In this document: positions 25,014 through 34,306 of the stretch, piece by piece
Numbering within the stretch: the stretch's first letter is position 1
How the letters are laid out: every line of letters starts with the position of its first letter
NCBI RefSeq assembly: GCF_014649715.1
Contig: NZ_BMTO01000015.1
Coordinates: forward strand, 82,593 to 146,592
Direction of reading: 5' to 3'
Origin: Streptomyces lateritius
Lineage (GTDB): Bacteria > Actinomycetota > Actinomycetes > Streptomycetales > Streptomycetaceae
DNA: 64,000 bases
Program-made: the position numbers and the translations under genes
Notes under the pieces: model-generated
The model's database searches: none
The model's input: only the letters and a program-made list of their open reading frames with translations
Told to the model about the DNA's origin: nothing

Positions 25014-26158
25014 TGGCCGTTTCCACTGTTCTCGCCGGCGCCCGCGTGGTGCTGCCGACCGGGATCGTCGAGAACGGACGCGTGATCGTCGAAGGCGGCC
25101 GCATCTCCGGCAGCACGCCGGAAGGCACACCCTCCCTCGACCTGGCGGGCCACTGGGTCGTACCCGGCTTCGTCGACATGCACAACCACGGCGGCGGCGG
25201 CGCCTCCTTCACCTCCGGGACCGTCGACGAGGTCCTCCACGGCGTCCACACCCACCGCCTGCACGGCACCACCACCGCCGTCGCCTCCTTCGTCACCGGC
25301 GACATGGACTTCCTCGGCCGGCGCGCGGGCCTCCTCTCCGAACTGGCCGAACAGGGCGAGATCGCCGGCATCCACTTCGAGGGCCCCTTCATCTCCCCGT
25401 GCCGCAAGGGCGCCCACGACGAGGCGCTGCTGCGCGACCCCGACCCGGCCGAGGTCCGCAAGCTGATCGACGCCGCCCGCGGCCAGGCCAAGATGGTGAC
25501 CCTCGCCACCGAGCTGCCCGGCGGCATCGACTCCGTACGCCTGCTCGCCGAACACGGCGTGATCGCCGCCATCGGCCACACCGACGCCACGTACGAGCAG
25601 ACCGTCGAGGCGATCGACGCCGGCGCAACCGTCGCCACCCACCTCTACAACGCGATGCCCGGCCTCGGCCACCGCACCCCCGGCCCCATCGCCGCCCTCC
25701 TGGAGGACGAGCGGATCACGGTCGAGCTGATCAACGACGGGACGCATCTGCACCCCGCCGCGCTCGAACTCGCCTTCCACCACAAGGGCGCCGACCGGGT
25801 CGCGTTCATCACCGACGCCATGGACGCGGCCGGCTTCGGTGACGGCATGTACGACCTCGGCACGCTCGCCGTCGAGGTCAAGGACGGGGTGGCCCGGCTG
25901 GTCGAGGGCGGCTCCATCGCGGGCTCCACCCTCACCCTGGACCGCGCCTTCAAGCGGGCCGTGACCATCGACCGGCTGCCGGTCGAGTCCGTCGTCCGCG
26001 CCATCTCCGCCAACCCGGCCCGGCTCCTCGGCATCGACGACCGGGTCGGCTCGCTGGAGCCCGGCAAGGACGCCGACCTCGTCGTCCTCGACGAGAACTT
26101 CGACGTCAAGGGCGTCATGCGCCGGGGCACCTGGGTGGTTGACCCCCAAGTGGCCTGA
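25013..26158 (+). CDS. nagA: N-acetylglucosamine-6-phosphate deacetylase
   Basis: A 381-residue amidohydrolase that turns GlcNAc-6-phosphate into GlcN-6-phosphate and acetate. Metal and catalytic marks: D-M-H-N-H-G (His 57, 59), HFEGPFISP with the metal Glu (about 122), GHTDAT (about 185), HLYNAMPGLGHRTPG (about 206) and FITDAMDAAG with the catalytic Asp (about 266). The ATG at 25013 overlaps the nagK stop; the open frame runs far upstream but only as a nagK shadow. Its product GlcN-6-phosphate is the DasR effector, which closes the loop with the dre boxes. Confidence 0.95.
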   Translation: MAVSTVLAGARVVLPTGIVENGRVIVEGGRISGSTPEGTPSLDLAGHWVVPGFVDMHNHGGGGASFTSGTVDEVLHGVHTHRLHGTTTAVASFVTGDMDFLGRRAGLLSELAEQGEIAGIHFEGPFISPCRKGAHDEALLRDPDPAEVRKLIDAARGQAKMVTLATELPGGIDSVRLLAEHGVIAAIGHTDATYEQTVEAIDAGATVATHLYNAMPGLGHRTPGPIAALLEDERITVELINDGTHLHPAALELAFHHKGADRVAFITDAMDAAGFGDGMYDLGTLAVEVKDGVARLVEGGSIAGSTLTLDRAFKRAVTIDRLPVESVVRAISANPARLLGIDDRVGSLEPGKDADLVVLDENFDVKGVMRRGTWVVDPQVA

Positions 26159-26292
26159 TTTCGGCCGGACGTGCGTACGGGCGGTTGGTTCCGGGTCTGG
26201 GCCAACCGCCTTCTCTTTGGCATGATCGGGGCGCGAACGGCAAGCGCTTCACGGGCGCGACGGGGCCGCGAGGCCAAGGAGGGGGTGGGCAG

Positions 26293-27222
26293 GTGATTCT
26301 CACGGTCACCCTCAACACGGCACTGGACCTCACCTACCGCGTCCCCGCCCTCACCCCGCACGCCTCCCACCGCGTCACCCAGGTCATCGAGCGCCCCGGC
26401 GGCAAGGGCCTCAACGTGGCCCGCGTCCTCGCCGCCCTCGGTTACGAGACGGTCGTCACCGGCTTCGCGGGCGGCGCCACGGGCGAGGTCCTGCGCGGCC
26501 ACCTCGCGGGCCTGCCTCTGACCGACGCGCTCGTCACCAGCGCCGGGCCCACCCGCCGTACCGTCGCGGTCGTCGACACCTCGACCGGCGACACCACCCA
26601 GCTCAACGAACCGGGGCCGGCCCTCACCTCCGCCGAATGGTCCGCCTTCACCGGCCACTACGCCGGCCTGCTCGCCGACGGCGCCGACGCGGTGGCGCTG
26701 TGCGGCAGCCTCCCGCCCGGCATCCACGTCGGGGCGTACGCGGAGCTCATCCGCCTCGCCCGGGCCGCCGGGGTCCCGGTCCTGCTCGACACCAGCGGCG
26801 AACCCCTGCGGCGCGGCATCGCGGCCCGCCCGGACCTGGTCAAGCCCAACGCCGACGAACTGGCCCAGCTCACCGGCTCCCGCGAACCCCACCGGGCCAC
26901 CCGCGACGCCCGCCGCCGGGGCGCGCACGCGGTCGTGTCCTCGCTCGGCCCCGAAGGCATGCTGGCCGCGACGCCTGACGGCGTCTGGCAGGCCGCCCCG
27001 CCGGCCGCGATGAAGGGCAATCCGACGGGCGCCGGCGACTCGGCCGTCGCGGGACTGCTCTCCGGCCTGGTCGACGGGCTGCCCTGGCCGGAGCGGCTGG
27101 CCCGCGCGGTGGCGCTCTCGGCGGCCACAGTGCTCTCGCCGGTCGCCGGCGAGTTCGACCGGTCGGCCTACGAGGGGCTGCTTCCCCGGGTGACGGTGAC
27201 GGAGCGGGCCGAGGCGGCGTGA
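26293..27222 (+). CDS. PfkB-family hexose kinase (1-phosphofructokinase-like)
   Basis: A 309-residue ribokinase-fold kinase. It opens M-I-L-T-V-T-L-N-T-A-L-D-L-T-Y, as 1-phosphofructokinases and tagatose-6-phosphate kinases do, has RPGGKGLNVARVLAALG (about 36) and the PfkB signature N-P-T-G-A-G-D-S-A-V-A-G (about 240, catalytic Asp). GTG at 26293 with a GGAGGG site ten bases ahead. It follows nagA by 135 bases. Being next to amino-sugar genes it may act on a related sugar phosphate, but fructose-1-phosphate is equally possible. Confidence 0.82.
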   Translation: MILTVTLNTALDLTYRVPALTPHASHRVTQVIERPGGKGLNVARVLAALGYETVVTGFAGGATGEVLRGHLAGLPLTDALVTSAGPTRRTVAVVDTSTGDTTQLNEPGPALTSAEWSAFTGHYAGLLADGADAVALCGSLPPGIHVGAYAELIRLARAAGVPVLLDTSGEPLRRGIAARPDLVKPNADELAQLTGSREPHRATRDARRRGAHAVVSSLGPEGMLAATPDGVWQAAPPAAMKGNPTGAGDSAVAGLLSGLVDGLPWPERLARAVALSAATVLSPVAGEFDRSAYEGLLPRVTVTERAEAA

Positions 27223-27240
27223 CGAGCACCGCATGGCGCA

Positions 27241-27269
27241 GGCCCCGCGGAACGATGTTCCACGGGGCC
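27241..27269. terminator. Terminator after the PfkB kinase gene
   Basis: Arms GGCCCCG-c-GGAAC and GTTCC-a-CGGGGCC pair with one mismatch around GAT. It lies between two converging genes and may serve both. Confidence 0.75.
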
Positions 27270-27301
27270 CGCCGGTGCCGCACGGCCCGGAGCCGTAGGA
27301 C

Positions 27302-28267
27302 TCAGAGGTTGCTGATCTTCACCCAGTCGAAGATCACGTCGCACTGGTTGCCCTGCTCGCAGGAGAGCTTGATCGTGTTCTGACCCTTGTCGAGCGACAC
27401 CTGGGACCAGGTGGTCTGCCAGTTCTTCTCGTAGTTCGGGTCCGAGGATCCGATGAAGTTCTTCAGGTTCATCGGATTGGGGTTCGCCTTGCCGTTGACG
27501 GTCACGGTGGCGTTGGCGTCCTTGGCCGGGATCGCGTACCGCACGGACATCTTGTACTTACCGGCCGCGGGCACCTCGGTCTGCCAGGTGACGGACGAGC
27601 CGATGGCGTTGAACCCGGTCACATAGGCGCCGTCCGCGCCTTCCGCGCCCTGGATGTCCTTGGCGAGCAGGGCCGCACCGCCGAGCTTGAGCGTCGCCGC
27701 GTCCTGCTGCGGCAGCTCGGCCGGGGTCTCGTCCGGGCTCGGCTGGGTGGGCGGGGTCTCCTGGACCTGCGTGGAGCCGCCGGTCGGCTTGCCGCCCGCC
27801 GCCCCGCCGTCGGGGTTCTCGTCCCCGGTGTTGCTGATCAGGGCGGCGGCGATGCCGATCACCACCACGGCGACGACCGCGATCGCGCCGATGAGAAGGC
27901 CCTTGGTGTTGGGTCCGCGACCGCCGCCCCCGCGCTGGTGCGGGATCGGGGACTGCCGCGTCCGCTCGCCGGCGTAGGTCTCGGGCGCCGCGTACTGCGC
28001 GTTCGGCCGGCCGTACTGCTGCTGCCCGCCGTACGTCTGCTGCTGCGGTACGTGCGCCTGACCGTGACCGCCGTACTGGCGCTCGCCGACCGTCCTGACC
28101 TGGTTGTACGAGGTTCTGGGGACACCCGGCTGCGCGGCCGGACCCGGGTAGCCGTAGCCACCGGCCTGGCCGGGCGGCTGGGCGCCCGCCGCCTGGCCGT
28201 CCGCGTACAGGTAGCCGAACGGATCGTCGTCCTCGGGCGTGTTCGCGCCGTCGTTACCGGCAGCCAT
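27302..28267 (-). CDS. Membrane protein with carbohydrate-binding-like outer domain
   Basis: 321 residues: a Gln/Gly/Tyr/Pro-rich cytoplasmic part (1-120), one transmembrane helix (about 125-147), a Thr/Pro linker (about 150-190), then an outer beta-sandwich (about 195-321) with YKMSVRYAIP, ATVTVNGK and NTIKLSCEQGNQCDVIFDWVKI, which is the pattern of CBM35/CBM6 carbohydrate-binding modules. It therefore probably binds glycans at the cell surface. No catalytic domain. Single-gene unit converging with the PfkB kinase. Confidence 0.72.
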   Translation of the reverse strand: MAAGNDGANTPEDDDPFGYLYADGQAAGAQPPGQAGGYGYPGPAAQPGVPRTSYNQVRTVGERQYGGHGQAHVPQQQTYGGQQQYGRPNAQYAAPETYAGERTRQSPIPHQRGGGGRGPNTKGLLIGAIAVVAVVVIGIAAALISNTGDENPDGGAAGGKPTGGSTQVQETPPTQPSPDETPAELPQQDAATLKLGGAALLAKDIQGAEGADGAYVTGFNAIGSSVTWQTEVPAAGKYKMSVRYAIPAKDANATVTVNGKANPNPMNLKNFIGSSDPNYEKNWQTTWSQVSLDKGQNTIKLSCEQGNQCDVIFDWVKISNL

Positions 28268-28388
28268 CCCTGGTCACTCCTATCCATGCTCGCCAGCCGT
28301 CGCCGACCGGCCGAGCCTACCCCGAACGGGCCACTGGGCGATCCGGCCCTTGACCGACCGTGAAGTGACCCACAGGTGGCTTCGCGGC

Positions 28389-30020
28389 CTATCCGGCGCG
28401 CCGGTGGACCTTCGCGCGGGACCGCTTCTCGATGTACATCCGCTGATCGGCGGAGTTCAGGACCTCTTCGACGGACATCCCGCACTCGGCCCAGCCGATG
28501 CCGAAACTCGCTCCGACCCTGACCGCCCGGCCGTCGACCCGGATGGGCGGAATGATGGCGTTACGGAGGCGTACGGCCAGGTCAGCGGCGTCGGCGGCGC
28601 CGAGGCCGTCGGCGAGGACGACGAATTCGTCACCCCCGAGCCGGGCGACGGTGTCCCCGTCCCGGACGCCGGTGGTCAGCCGACGGGCGACCTCGATGAG
28701 AACGGCGTCGCCGGTGTGGTGCCCGAAGCGGTCGTTGATCGACTTGAAGCCGTCCAGGTCGCAGAAGAGGACGGCGAGCCCCTTCGTACCGTCGTCGACA
28801 TCACCCCCGGCGGGCGCGACGGTGTGGACGTGATGGTCGTACGGCCCGCTCACCGGCGGTGCCGTGTCGAAGCCGAAACCGTGCTCGTGGCCGTACGGGG
28901 AGGGGTACGGGGTGTCGTCCTCGACCTGTGCGGCGTAGGGGCGCTCGCAGAGCCGGGCGCTGAGCCGGGAGCGGAGCTCGGCGCTGTTGGGCAGGCCGGT
29001 GAGGGCGTCGTGCGAGGCCCGGTGGGCGAGCTGGAGTTCGTGGCGCTTGCGCTCCTCGATGTCCTCGACGTGGGTGAGGAGGAAGCGGGGGCCGTCGGCG
29101 GTGTCGGCGACGACGGAGTTGCGCAGCGAGACCCAGACGTAGGTCCCGTCCCGGCGCCCGAGGCGAAGCTCGGCGCGGCCCCCCTCGGCGGAGGTCCGCA
29201 GCAGTGTTCCTATGTCCTCGGGGTGAACCAGGTCGGCGAAGGAGTAGCGGCGCATCACGGAGGCCGGGCGGCCGAGGAGGCGGCACAGGGCGTCGTTGGT
29301 CCGCAGGAGACGGCCGTGCTGGTCGCCGCCCATCTCGGCGATGGCCATGCCGGAGGGGGCGTACTCGAAGGCCTGCCGGAAGGACTCTTCGCTGGCGCGC
29401 AGGGCCTGCTGTTCGCGCTCCAGGCGGACGAGGGCGCGCTGCATGTTTGCTCGCAGCCGGGCGTTGCTGATCGCAATCGCCGACTGGGAGGCGTACATCT
29501 GCAGGGCTTCCTGGCCCCACGGGCCGGGGTGACGCCCGTTGCGCGGCCGGTCCACGGAGATCACGCCGAGGAGTTCGCGCTTGGAGCCGGAGGCGTACAT
29601 GGGGGCGTAGAGCCGGTCGTGCGGATGCCACTCGTCCTCGAAGCGGGGGGCGGGACCCTCGGTGTGCCACTGCGGCACGTCGTCCTCTATGAGGACCCAG
29701 CCCTCGGTGTGCGGGATGAACCGCAGGTCACCCCAGGCGACGCCCATGGAGAGCCGGCGCTCCCACGACTCGCGGGAGCCGACGCGGCCGGTAATCAGGG
29801 CTTCGGCGGCGGTACTGCCGGCGAAGGCGGCGACGACGAGGTCTCCGTCGGGTCGGACGAGGTTGACGCAGGCCAGCTCATAGTTGAGACCTGCGACGAC
29901 GCCGTCCGCGACGGTCTGCAGGGTGTCCGCCAGGCTGCGGGCTGTATTGAGGTCGGCCACGACCTGATGCAGCTGCCGCAGGGTCGCAAGACGGACGTAC
30001 GGCTCCGACTCGGTCTCCAT
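28389..30020 (-). CDS. cdgB: Diguanylate cyclase with GAF and PAS domains (CdgB-like)
   Basis: About 543 residues: GAF domain (about 10-190), PAS (about 205-330, with HPEDIGTLLRTSAEGG), and GGDEF (about 340-540). The active site is intact, R-L-G-G-D-E-F, and an R-D-G-D product-inhibition I-site lies five residues before GGDEF, so it should make c-di-GMP and be feedback-controlled. No EAL domain. The architecture and the start METESEPYVRLATL match Streptomyces CdgB, a BldD target that affects development. ATG 30020 has GGGGAG ahead; ATG 30065 is possible. Upstream are a BldD-like and a Crp-like site. Confidence 0.9.
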   Translation of the reverse strand: METESEPYVRLATLRQLHQVVADLNTARSLADTLQTVADGVVAGLNYELACVNLVRPDGDLVVAAFAGSTAAEALITGRVGSRESWERRLSMGVAWGDLRFIPHTEGWVLIEDDVPQWHTEGPAPRFEDEWHPHDRLYAPMYASGSKRELLGVISVDRPRNGRHPGPWGQEALQMYASQSAIAISNARLRANMQRALVRLEREQQALRASEESFRQAFEYAPSGMAIAEMGGDQHGRLLRTNDALCRLLGRPASVMRRYSFADLVHPEDIGTLLRTSAEGGRAELRLGRRDGTYVWVSLRNSVVADTADGPRFLLTHVEDIEERKRHELQLAHRASHDALTGLPNSAELRSRLSARLCERPYAAQVEDDTPYPSPYGHEHGFGFDTAPPVSGPYDHHVHTVAPAGGDVDDGTKGLAVLFCDLDGFKSINDRFGHHTGDAVLIEVARRLTTGVRDGDTVARLGGDEFVVLADGLGAADAADLAVRLRNAIIPPIRVDGRAVRVGASFGIGWAECGMSVEEVLNSADQRMYIEKRSRAKVHRRAG

Positions 30021-30119
30021 CGCTCGCTCTCCCCGAGACCTCGACAGCAACTCCAGGGTTCTCATCGGCTCTCGTACTGCACTGTCTCCGCCACTGAATC
30101 ACAGCGAGCTGTGCACCCG

Positions 30120-30132
30120 GTACACAGGGTCA
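30120..30132 (-). promoter_or_regulatory. BldD-like operator upstream of cdgB
   Basis: GTACACAGGGTCA matches the BldD pattern TNACNCWGNGTNA at all fixed positions but the first. It lies 100 bases before the cdgB start, and cdgB is an established BldD target in Streptomyces. Assignment rests on motif and context. Confidence 0.5.
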
Positions 30133-30147
30133 ACAAATACTGGGCTC

Positions 30148-30163
30148 TGTGACTCAAGTCACA
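30148..30163. promoter_or_regulatory. Crp-like palindrome between cdgB and the flavin reductase gene
   Basis: TGTGACTCAAGTCACA has perfect TGTGA-N6-TCACA symmetry and also fits the Streptomyces Crp pattern GTG-N6-G-N-CAC. It is 128 bases before cdgB and about 165 bases before the divergent flavin reductase gene, so it could serve either. Confidence 0.6.
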
Positions 30164-30325
30164 AGCGGTGATGAAGGGTTGCAAGGGGGCATGGAAAGCG
30201 CTCCCGGGGTTTTTTGAACGCAAACTGAACAGGCGCGTACGGCATGGGGCACTGGTCCTAGGACCGGCGGGGGTGGTCGTTCTGGTCCCCGGGCCCGATG
30301 TTTCGGCGCGGCGGCCGGGGTTAGC

Positions 30326-30898
30326 GTGCCAGATGTGCTGACGACGACCCCCGCCCCGCCCCCCGCCTCGGATCTGGCGATCCCTCATGCTGAGGGGGTG
30401 AGCAACGACGAGTTCCGGGCGGCGATGTCCCGCCTCGCGGCGGGCGTGGTGCTGGTGACGGCCCATGACCCGGACGACGGGCCGCGCGGTGAGGACGTGG
30501 GCATGACGGCGACCGCGTTCATGTCGGTCTCCCTGGACCCGCCCCTGGTCCTGGTCAGTCTCCGCAACGGCTCACGGATGGACGACCTGCTCGCCGAGGT
30601 CCCGGTCTGGGCGGTCTCGGTACTCTCCGAGAGCCAGCGTCACGTCGCGGGCCGCTTCGCGATGAAGGGCCGCGTCAGCGACCGCCTGCTCTTCGCGGAC
30701 ATCCCCTGCACCCGGGGCGAGGAGAGCGGTGCGCCGCTGGTGGGCGGCGCGCTGGCCACCCTCGAATGCCGCACCGAGAACCGCGTCGTCGCCGGCGACC
30801 ACACCCTGGTGATCGGCCGCGTCCTGACCGCGTCCTTCCCGTCCCCCGAGGGCGCCCCGCTGACGTATTTCAAGGGCAAGTACCGCCATCTGAGCTGA
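30326..30898 (+). CDS. Flavin reductase family protein
   Basis: A 190-residue flavin reductase-like split-barrel protein (FMN/FAD:NAD(P)H reductase component). Family marks: MSRLAAGVVLVTA (about 34), GMTATAFMSVSLDPPLVLVSL (about 59-80), FA-KGRVSDRLLF and the ending PLTYFKGKYRHL. Such proteins feed reduced flavin to two-component monooxygenases. A monooxygenase gene is at 36.4 kb but is not adjacent, so no partner can be named. GTG at 30326 is the first start; GTG 30335 is a close alternative. Confidence 0.85.
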   Translation: MPDVLTTTPAPPPASDLAIPHAEGVSNDEFRAAMSRLAAGVVLVTAHDPDDGPRGEDVGMTATAFMSVSLDPPLVLVSLRNGSRMDDLLAEVPVWAVSVLSESQRHVAGRFAMKGRVSDRLLFADIPCTRGEESGAPLVGGALATLECRTENRVVAGDHTLVIGRVLTASFPSPEGAPLTYFKGKYRHLS

Positions 30899-30967
30899 CG
30901 GGCCCTTGCGGGTCCTGTGGGGCTCGGCGGCTTGCGGGCTTGCGGGGCTGGGGGCCCTGTGGGCGAG

Positions 30968-31405
30968 TCAGGACCAGTCGCGGCCCTGCCGGCCCCGCTT
31001 CGTCTCGGAGCGCTGCTTCTTCACCCGCAGACGCCGTTCGTTGATGCCCCGCGGAATCTTCGTCGCGCGGCGCGGCTTCGGGGGCGGGGCCGTCGCTTCG
31101 GCCAGCAGGGCCGTGAGACGGACCGCCGCCGTCTCGCGGTTGCGCCACTGGGAGCGGTGCTCCGAGGCGCGGACCGTCACCACCCCGTTGACGAGCCGCG
31201 AGGCCAGCCGCTCAAGGGCCCGCGCCTTCCAGACCTCTGGCAGCGCCTCGGTCGACGCCAGGTCGAAACGGAGCTCCACCTGCGAGTCGCTGGTGTTGAC
31301 GTGCTGCCCGCCCGGCCCCGACGACCGCGAGAAACGCCACATGAGCTCGGCCTCGGGCAGTGAGACGGAGCCGCGGATCAGATACGGACCGGACATGTCC
31401 TCCAT
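30968..31405 (-). CDS. arfB: ArfB-like ribosome-rescue peptidyl-tRNA hydrolase
   Basis: A 145-residue release-factor-like protein with the catalytic GGQ in SSGPGGQHVNTSDSQVEL (Gly-Gly-Gln about 32-34) and a long Lys/Arg-rich tail (about 108-145). That is the ArfB/YaeJ layout: the tail enters the empty mRNA channel of a stalled ribosome and GGQ frees the peptide. No codon-recognition domain is present, which separates it from RF1/RF2. Stand-alone gene converging with the flavin reductase gene. Confidence 0.9.
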   Translation of the reverse strand: MEDMSGPYLIRGSVSLPEAELMWRFSRSSGPGGQHVNTSDSQVELRFDLASTEALPEVWKARALERLASRLVNGVVTVRASEHRSQWRNRETAAVRLTALLAEATAPPPKPRRATKIPRGINERRLRVKKQRSETKRGRQGRDWS

Positions 31406-31534
31406 GTTCCCCGCAGCGGCTCCTCCGCGTCACCCCGTTTTCCCGCCCTGGAACCGACAGGGCGCCGTCGGCGTTATCCCGTGTGACGCGTGACGCGCGA
31501 CGAGTGACGACAAGTACGAAGAAAGGGACATCCC

Positions 31535-32110
31535 ATGGCTGTAAGCCTGTCCAAGGGCGGCAACGTCTCCCTGACCAAGGAGGCTCCGGGCCTCACCGCC
31601 GTCACCGTGGGCCTCGGCTGGGACGTCCGTACCACCACCGGCACCGACTTCGACCTCGACGCCTCCGCCATCGGTGTCGACGCCGCCGGCAAGGTCGCCT
31701 CCGACGCCCACTTCGTCTTCTTCAACAACAAGGCGACGCCGGACCAGACCATCGTCCACACCGGTGACAACCGCACCGGCGAGGGCGGCGGTGACGACGA
31801 GCAGATCAACGTGAACCTCGCCGCCCTGCCCCCGAACGTGGACAAGATCGTCTTCCCGGTCTCCATCTACGACGCGGTCAACCGCTCGCAGAACTTCGGC
31901 CAGGTCCGCAACGCCTACATCCGCATCGTCAACCAGGCCGGCGGCGCCGAGCTCGCCCGCTACGACCTCTCCGAGGACGCGGCCGTCGAGACCGCCATGG
32001 TCTTCGGCGAGCTGTACCGCAACGGCGCGGAGTGGAAGTTCCGCGCGGTCGGCCAGGGTTACGCCTCCGGCCTCGAGGGCATCGCCCGCGACTTCGGCGT
32101 CAGCCTCTGA
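31535..32110 (+). CDS. TerD family protein
   Basis: A 191-residue TerD-domain protein. It opens MAVSLSKGGNVSLTKEAPG, has WDVRTTTGTDFDLDASA with the Ca2+-binding acidic cluster, HTGDNRTGEGGGDDE (second acidic loop, about 75-90) and ends ARDFGVSL. TerD domains bind calcium and belong to tellurite/stress-response assemblies; Streptomyces have many paralogues, several linked to development. This copy is alone, with no TerC or other Ter gene beside it. ATG with GAAAGGGA about 7 bases ahead. Confidence 0.93.
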   Translation: MAVSLSKGGNVSLTKEAPGLTAVTVGLGWDVRTTTGTDFDLDASAIGVDAAGKVASDAHFVFFNNKATPDQTIVHTGDNRTGEGGGDDEQINVNLAALPPNVDKIVFPVSIYDAVNRSQNFGQVRNAYIRIVNQAGGAELARYDLSEDAAVETAMVFGELYRNGAEWKFRAVGQGYASGLEGIARDFGVSL

Positions 32111-32214
32111 CGTACGGCGTCAGCCGCCAGGGCCCCGGTGCGTGCGCACGCGCCGGGGCCCTGGCGTTGCGGCGCTCACGTCCCTCACGGGTCCGTCGGC
32201 CGGTCGCCCCCCCC

Positions 32215-33615
32215 TCACGGGCTGGTCGGCCGTCCGTCCCCGTACAACCACACGTCCCACAGGCCGCTCAGGTCCTCCCCTGCGACGTCCTCCACATAGG
32301 CGGTGAAGTCGTCGGTGGAGGCGTTCCCGTGACGGTGCTTCGCGGGCCAGCCCGCCAGGATCTCGTAGAAGGTCTCGTCGCCGACCTTCTGCCGGATCTT
32401 GTGCAGCACCATCGCGCCCCGCTGGTACACCGGCGGGTCGAACAGGTTCTCCGCCGTGGGCGGTTCGGCGGGCGGGAAGGCCCAGTTGACGTCGGCGGCG
32501 AAGGCCTCCTCGAAGCTCTGCTGCGCCGGCGTGTCCTCGAAGTCCTCCGCGTAGAGCCACTCCGCGTACGTCGCGAAGCTCTCGTTCAGCCACATGTCCC
32601 GCCAGGTCGCGGGCGAGACGGAGTTTCCGTACCACTGGTGCGCCAGCTCGTGGACGAGCGTCGGGAGGTCGAAGGAGCTCTGCGGGAAGACCGGCCGCGT
32701 CTGGGTCTCCAGCGCGTAGCCGACGTCGCCGGCCGGCTCGACGATCGCGCCGGCGGAGGAGAACGGGTAGGGCCCGAAGTTCTCCTCGGCCCACTCCAGC
32801 AGTTCGGGGATCCGGTCGAGCAGCGCCCTGCTCGCGGCGGCCACGGACGGGTCGGCGGCGCTGAGGACGGTGACCTTCGAGGGGGTGGTCGCGGTTCTCG
32901 TCTCGTACCGTCCGACGGCGACCGTCGCGAGATAGCTCGCCATCGGCTCCGGGGAGTGCCAGACGGCGGTGGTCCGGCCGTTCCGCGTCCGCTCGGACGC
33001 CCGCATGCCGTTGGCGAAGGCCCGCAGCCCCTGCGGGACGGTGACGGTGATGTCGTACGTCGCCTTGTCGGAGGGGTGGTGGTTGCCGGGGAACCAGGCC
33101 ATGGAGCCGACCGGTTCGCCGAGCGCGAGCGCCCCGTCCTTCGTCCGCAGCCAGCCCTCGCCCGCGCCGTCCCCGTCGGTGATCTTCTCCGGAACGCCGG
33201 AGTAGGCGACGGTGGTCCGGAACTCCCGGCCCCGGTCGATCTCCTCGCGCGGCCGCAGCGTCAGCTCGTTCCCGGCCCGGTTGACGGCGGCCGGGGCACC
33301 GTCCACGGTGGCGCGGTCGACGGTGAGGCCGGTGAGGTCGAGGTTGAAGGCGCTGAGGTCCTGGGTGGCGCGGGCGGTGATCTCGGCGGTGGCGTCGAGG
33401 CGCCCGCTCCTGGGGTCGTAGGCGAGGGTGAGGGCGTAGTGGCGTACGTCGTAACCGCCGTTGCCCAGCTTGGGGAAGTACGGGTCGCGCAACCCGGCGG
33501 CGCCGGGGGTCCCCCGCACGGAGCCGTCCGTGTCGCCGGTGCAGCCGGCGAGCAGGATGAGGGCGGCGACCGCCGCGGCGGCCGGTGCGGTGCGGGCTCG
33601 GCTACGCGTGGTCAC
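32215..33615 (-). CDS. M1 family zinc metallopeptidase lipoprotein
   Basis: 466 residues with a lipoprotein signal (ILLAGC, Cys about 25). The zinc motif is H-E-L-A-H-Q-W (about 318) followed 18 residues later by N-E-S-F-A-T-Y (zinc Glu), and GAIVEP stands where the GAMEN substrate loop lies in aminopeptidase N. It is shorter than cytosolic PepN because it ends soon after the catalytic domain. It should be an extracellular lipid-anchored aminopeptidase. Single gene. Confidence 0.9.
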   Translation of the reverse strand: MTTRSRARTAPAAAAVAALILLAGCTGDTDGSVRGTPGAAGLRDPYFPKLGNGGYDVRHYALTLAYDPRSGRLDATAEITARATQDLSAFNLDLTGLTVDRATVDGAPAAVNRAGNELTLRPREEIDRGREFRTTVAYSGVPEKITDGDGAGEGWLRTKDGALALGEPVGSMAWFPGNHHPSDKATYDITVTVPQGLRAFANGMRASERTRNGRTTAVWHSPEPMASYLATVAVGRYETRTATTPSKVTVLSAADPSVAAASRALLDRIPELLEWAEENFGPYPFSSAGAIVEPAGDVGYALETQTRPVFPQSSFDLPTLVHELAHQWYGNSVSPATWRDMWLNESFATYAEWLYAEDFEDTPAQQSFEEAFAADVNWAFPPAEPPTAENLFDPPVYQRGAMVLHKIRQKVGDETFYEILAGWPAKHRHGNASTDDFTAYVEDVAGEDLSGLWDVWLYGDGRPTSP

Positions 33616-33766
33616 GTGGCGATCCTATGCGGCGGCTTCGTACGGCTCTCGTGCGGCTTTCGTACGGACTCGGTGGCGTCCGGCGAGGGTCCGGCGGTGG
33701 CGTCCGGCGGGGGTCCGGGCGCGACCGGTGGTCCGGGCCCCGACCGGGGGCCCGGTCGGCGTGGGC

Positions 33767-34306
33767 CTACTTGTCGAGGGCCTCGACGCCGGCGCGGGCG
33801 AACTTCTCGTCCAGGTCGCCGCTCGGGGCACCGGCCACGCCGATGCCGGCGATCGGAGCGCCCTTGACGGTCACCGGGGCGCCGCCGCCGAGGAAGAGGG
33901 TGCCGGGGATGTCCTTGAGGTTCGGCGCGGTGGCGAGGCGCTTGGCCAGCTCGGAGGTCGGGGCGTTCCAGGAGACCGCGGTGAAGGCCTTGCGCTCGGC
34001 GGACTCGTAGGACTGCGGGCCTGCGCCGTCGCCGCGCAGGGTCACGATGGTGTTGCCGTTGCGGTCGACGACGGCGACCGAGACGCGCTGGTTCTCGTCC
34101 TCCGCGGCGTCCAGGGTGGCCTGCGCGGCCTTGGTGGCGGCCTCGATCGTCAGGTGCGTGGACTGCTGGAGGTTCCCGTTCGCCGCGTCGGCCTTGAGGG
34201 CGACGGCGGGCGCGGCGGCCGGGGCGGAGGCGTTGGCGGAGACTGCGCCGAAGGTACCGGCGGCGACGACGGCGGCGGTGGCGGCACCGATCAGGATCTT
34301 CTTCAT
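33767..34306 (-). CDS. hbpS: Secreted heme-binding protein, GlcG/HbpS family
   Basis: A 179-residue exported protein. The ATG at 34306 has AAGGAG eight bases ahead; signal peptide 1-26 (cleavage ANA-S). The HbpS/GlcG domain fills the rest (LTIEAATKAAQATLDAAEDE, VAVVDRNGNTIVTLRGDGAG, GTLFLGGGAPV, GAIGVAG-like end). In Streptomyces reticuli HbpS binds heme outside the cell and acts on the sensor kinase SenS. The divergent neighbours here are a SenS-like kinase and SenR-like regulator, which supports the name. Confidence 0.88.
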   Translation of the reverse strand: MKKILIGAATAAVVAAGTFGAVSANASAPAAAPAVALKADAANGNLQQSTHLTIEAATKAAQATLDAAEDENQRVSVAVVDRNGNTIVTLRGDGAGPQSYESAERKAFTAVSWNAPTSELAKRLATAPNLKDIPGTLFLGGGAPVTVKGAPIAGIGVAGAPSGDLDEKFARAGVEALDK

